A stretch of DNA of 64,000 nucleotides from Pithys albifrons albifrons (lineage: Eukaryota > Chordata > Aves > Passeriformes > Thamnophilidae). The translations under genes and the position numbers were made by a program. Shown piece after piece: positions 62,227 through 64,000 of the stretch. The notes beneath the pieces were generated by a model that ran no database searches, was not told the origin of the DNA, and saw only the letters and a list, made by a program, of their open reading frames with translations. Numbering within the stretch: position 1 is the first letter of the stretch; each line of letters opens with the position of its first letter. The stretch is from contig NC_092467.1 in NCBI RefSeq assembly GCF_047495875.1, positions 29,109,066 through 29,173,065 of the forward strand, given 5' to 3'.

Positions 62227-63706
62227 ATGATAAAAAGTCTGGTCTTTCACCTAATTTAGACCAGAAAATTGGCATAAGATTTTATTGTTCAGACTGACTC
62301 CAAGAGCACAAACATTTTTTCCTTCAAAATGAGAACTGCCAAAATATAAAGAATGATATCTGCTGGTTTGAACTAATTGGAATTAACTGTTTCCTGGCTG
62401 CTTTTTGTGCAACAAGTGCTATTTGAGTCAGTGGATAACAGCAAGATTTCTAGTGTTGGCTTAGGAAAATGGGTGGTATGGGGTTCCTCACAGCCTGTGG
62501 CTGTACCCCAGCAATCAGATCCATGCTGGAGGCACTTCATGTCCTGCATCTTTGAGTGTTTGAAACAGGAAAATACTCTGTTCCCAAAGTCTCAGCCCTA
62601 CGATGCTGCTTGCCCAGTTCCCTGTGCAGCGTGGAAAGGCTAGTTTGGAACAGCCAAGCCAGACAGGGAAGCATGGCATGGAAAATGCTGAGCTTTTGTC
62701 AACTTGGTTCCATTTTAATTAGCATTTTCCACACACTTATGATTTCCGATTTTCAGGTCCAACTGTTGAGAGTATTCATATTTCTGGAAGTGTTTCCAAA
62801 AAGCAGGAAAAAAAGCACAATCCTATTGACAACCTAAGTGCTTAATTAAAATAGTTAGAATTAGAATAACATTGCAATTAGAGTTGTGTCTTTTTGCCTT
62901 CCGGGGTTTAGGATCTGTGCTTTCAAGCCCTTTGCTGTAAACATGGGCCTGGAAATTTATCTTGGGGTTTCAAAATAGCCAAACGTTGCAAAACCCATCA
63001 GAAGGAGTGAGGGAGCTGGGAACACTGGCCTTGAAAGAGAATAGGGAAGGACCCACCCGTTGCCTGAGGCTCTGTTTGGGATGTTGAAATAGGTGCAGGA
63101 AAAAACCCAAAACCAACATGTTCTGTAAGGGCTGGTTTGAAGAATCCCACTGAAAAAGCTGTGTGGAAGGCATGGCATGTTCTACGGAACAACCATGCAG
63201 TGTATTTTTAGCACCATTTCCTGGCACCTTGTGTATTAACTACTTCCAGACCAAGAGCATTGCACAGGGATGGTCTGAGTCCCTGGAATTCGTGTGCTGA
63301 TTGTGCACAGCATGTGTGTGACAGGGTGGCTGATACAACTGTGGAGCAGCAGTTGAGAAGGAAGAGGAAGATTTTTTGATGCAGCTCCCAGGGGACCTCT
63401 CAAGGCATAGATGCTTGAGCTCTGCGGTTATGCCACTCACCCAGATGTTCATTCCATGGTGTGAACAGAGCAAACCTGGAAACAAGCTGTTCCTGGGAGT
63501 AGCCCACATGGACAGGCACGTTAGAGCATCCCCAGGGATGCAATGTGGGGCCACCAGCTCCATCAACCTTCTCTCATCTGTCCCCAGGGACACATGGTGG
63601 AAAGGTGCTTTGTGCTCAGGGGATCACAGCAGTGGGTAATATTGTCTGTATGAACAATTAATCTCTTTGGCAAGATGTTCCTGGGATGCCACTCAACCTA
63701 AATATA

Positions 63707-63799
63707 AGTCCTCAGGAAAATAGAATCCCAAAGATCTAAACTGGCTCCCAAGAAAATAAAATCCCAAAGATCTGAGCTGGTCCCCAAGAAAATAGCTAA
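63707..63799. repeat. 36-bp minisatellite, about 2.4 copies
   Basis: The unit begins gaaaata(g/a)aatcccaaag and continues atctaaactggctcccaa (with variant gagctggtccccaa). Copies start at 63716, 63752 and 63788, exactly 36 bp apart. The third breaks off after gaaaatag. A partly matching piece (tcctcag) precedes the first. Copies differ by a few substitutions. The unit resembles no mobile element known to me. It may be polymorphic between individuals. Confidence 0.88.
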
Positions 63800-64000
63800 G
63801 ACAGATGCCATCAGAAGTGGGGATCTGCTGGCTTTGCTTATTCTACTTAGATTTCAGTAATGCCTTATGGGGCTGATCATCTTGCTCCTTCCCACTGCCT
63901 CTGACTGTGTTGCCATCCAGCACAGCCACCCCACAAATGGCAACACGTGCACAAGGGCCTCAGACCATTGTTTCCTCATAAATTGGTTAGGTTTTATTTA

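Larger units (their letters stand above)
59703..64000. other. Unique non-coding sequence
   Basis: No gene recognised. It contains an ATCC-type microsatellite (59914-59945), an AT-rich palindrome (60297-60318), an (AAAAT)n run (60507-60531), a short CA run near 62.21 kb and a 36-bp minisatellite (63.71-63.80 kb). Open frames here are all under 120 codons and look random. Confidence 0.6.

Noticed and set aside
1..64000. CRISPR arrays, operons, tRNA or rRNA genes, endogenous retrovirus
   Set aside because: No regularly spaced repeats, no A/B-box pair, no rRNA wording, no long terminal repeat pair or primer-binding site was seen.

Overview
The window looks like vertebrate, almost certainly avian, nuclear DNA. 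The base composition is A+T-rich with few CpG sites. There are no prokaryote-style operons and no open reading frame that I can tie to a protein family. The decisive evidence is a set of CR1 LINE 3' ends. They carry the typical 3'-UTR wording (gttgcccagag, ccatccctgga, cttccaaccc-like) and the short octamer tail (attctatgattc or gattccatgattccatg) that ends avian CR1 copies. I see seven good or fair CR1 copies and one weak one. I see no Alu, B1, L1 or other mammalian repeat, so a bird is far likelier than a mammal. The species cannot be read from the window.

Layout. 1-6600 is unique sequence with nothing recognisable. 6632-11076 holds two CR1 scraps and a SOX-like inverted site (9632-9646). 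11077-19500 is unique, with one perfect 20-bp palindrome (18416-18435). 19555-21330 is the most regulatory-looking stretch, with two identical 11-bp GATTAATCAAA words 24 bp apart, a long pyrimidine tract facing an A-tract, and further homeodomain-like words. 21331-30600 is unique with a few palindromes and a second regulatory-looking block at 26430-26780. 30644-30750 and 33905-34260 are exon-like by splice-site context but of unknown identity. 34261-46591 is mostly unique, with a CR1 tail near 41.9 kb and an E-box/homeodomain cluster near 43.5 kb. 46592-59702 carries the largest CR1 copies (46.6-47.0, 53.8-54.1, 57.9-58.1 and 59.6-59.7 kb) and several homopolymers. 59703-64000 is unique, with an AT-rich palindrome (60297-60318), ATCC-type and AAAAT-type microsatellites and a 36-bp minisatellite at 63.7 kb.

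How it works together. I found no protein-coding gene, tRNA, rRNA, snRNA or convincing miRNA. The simplest reading is an intergenic region or a long intron of a gene-poor chromosome segment. It may contain cis-regulatory elements, but conservation cannot be judged from one sequence. I found no convincing new biological system. The items most worth checking are the possible enhancers at 19.6-20.5 kb, 43.4-43.7 kb and 60.3-60.7 kb, and the two exon-like segments.
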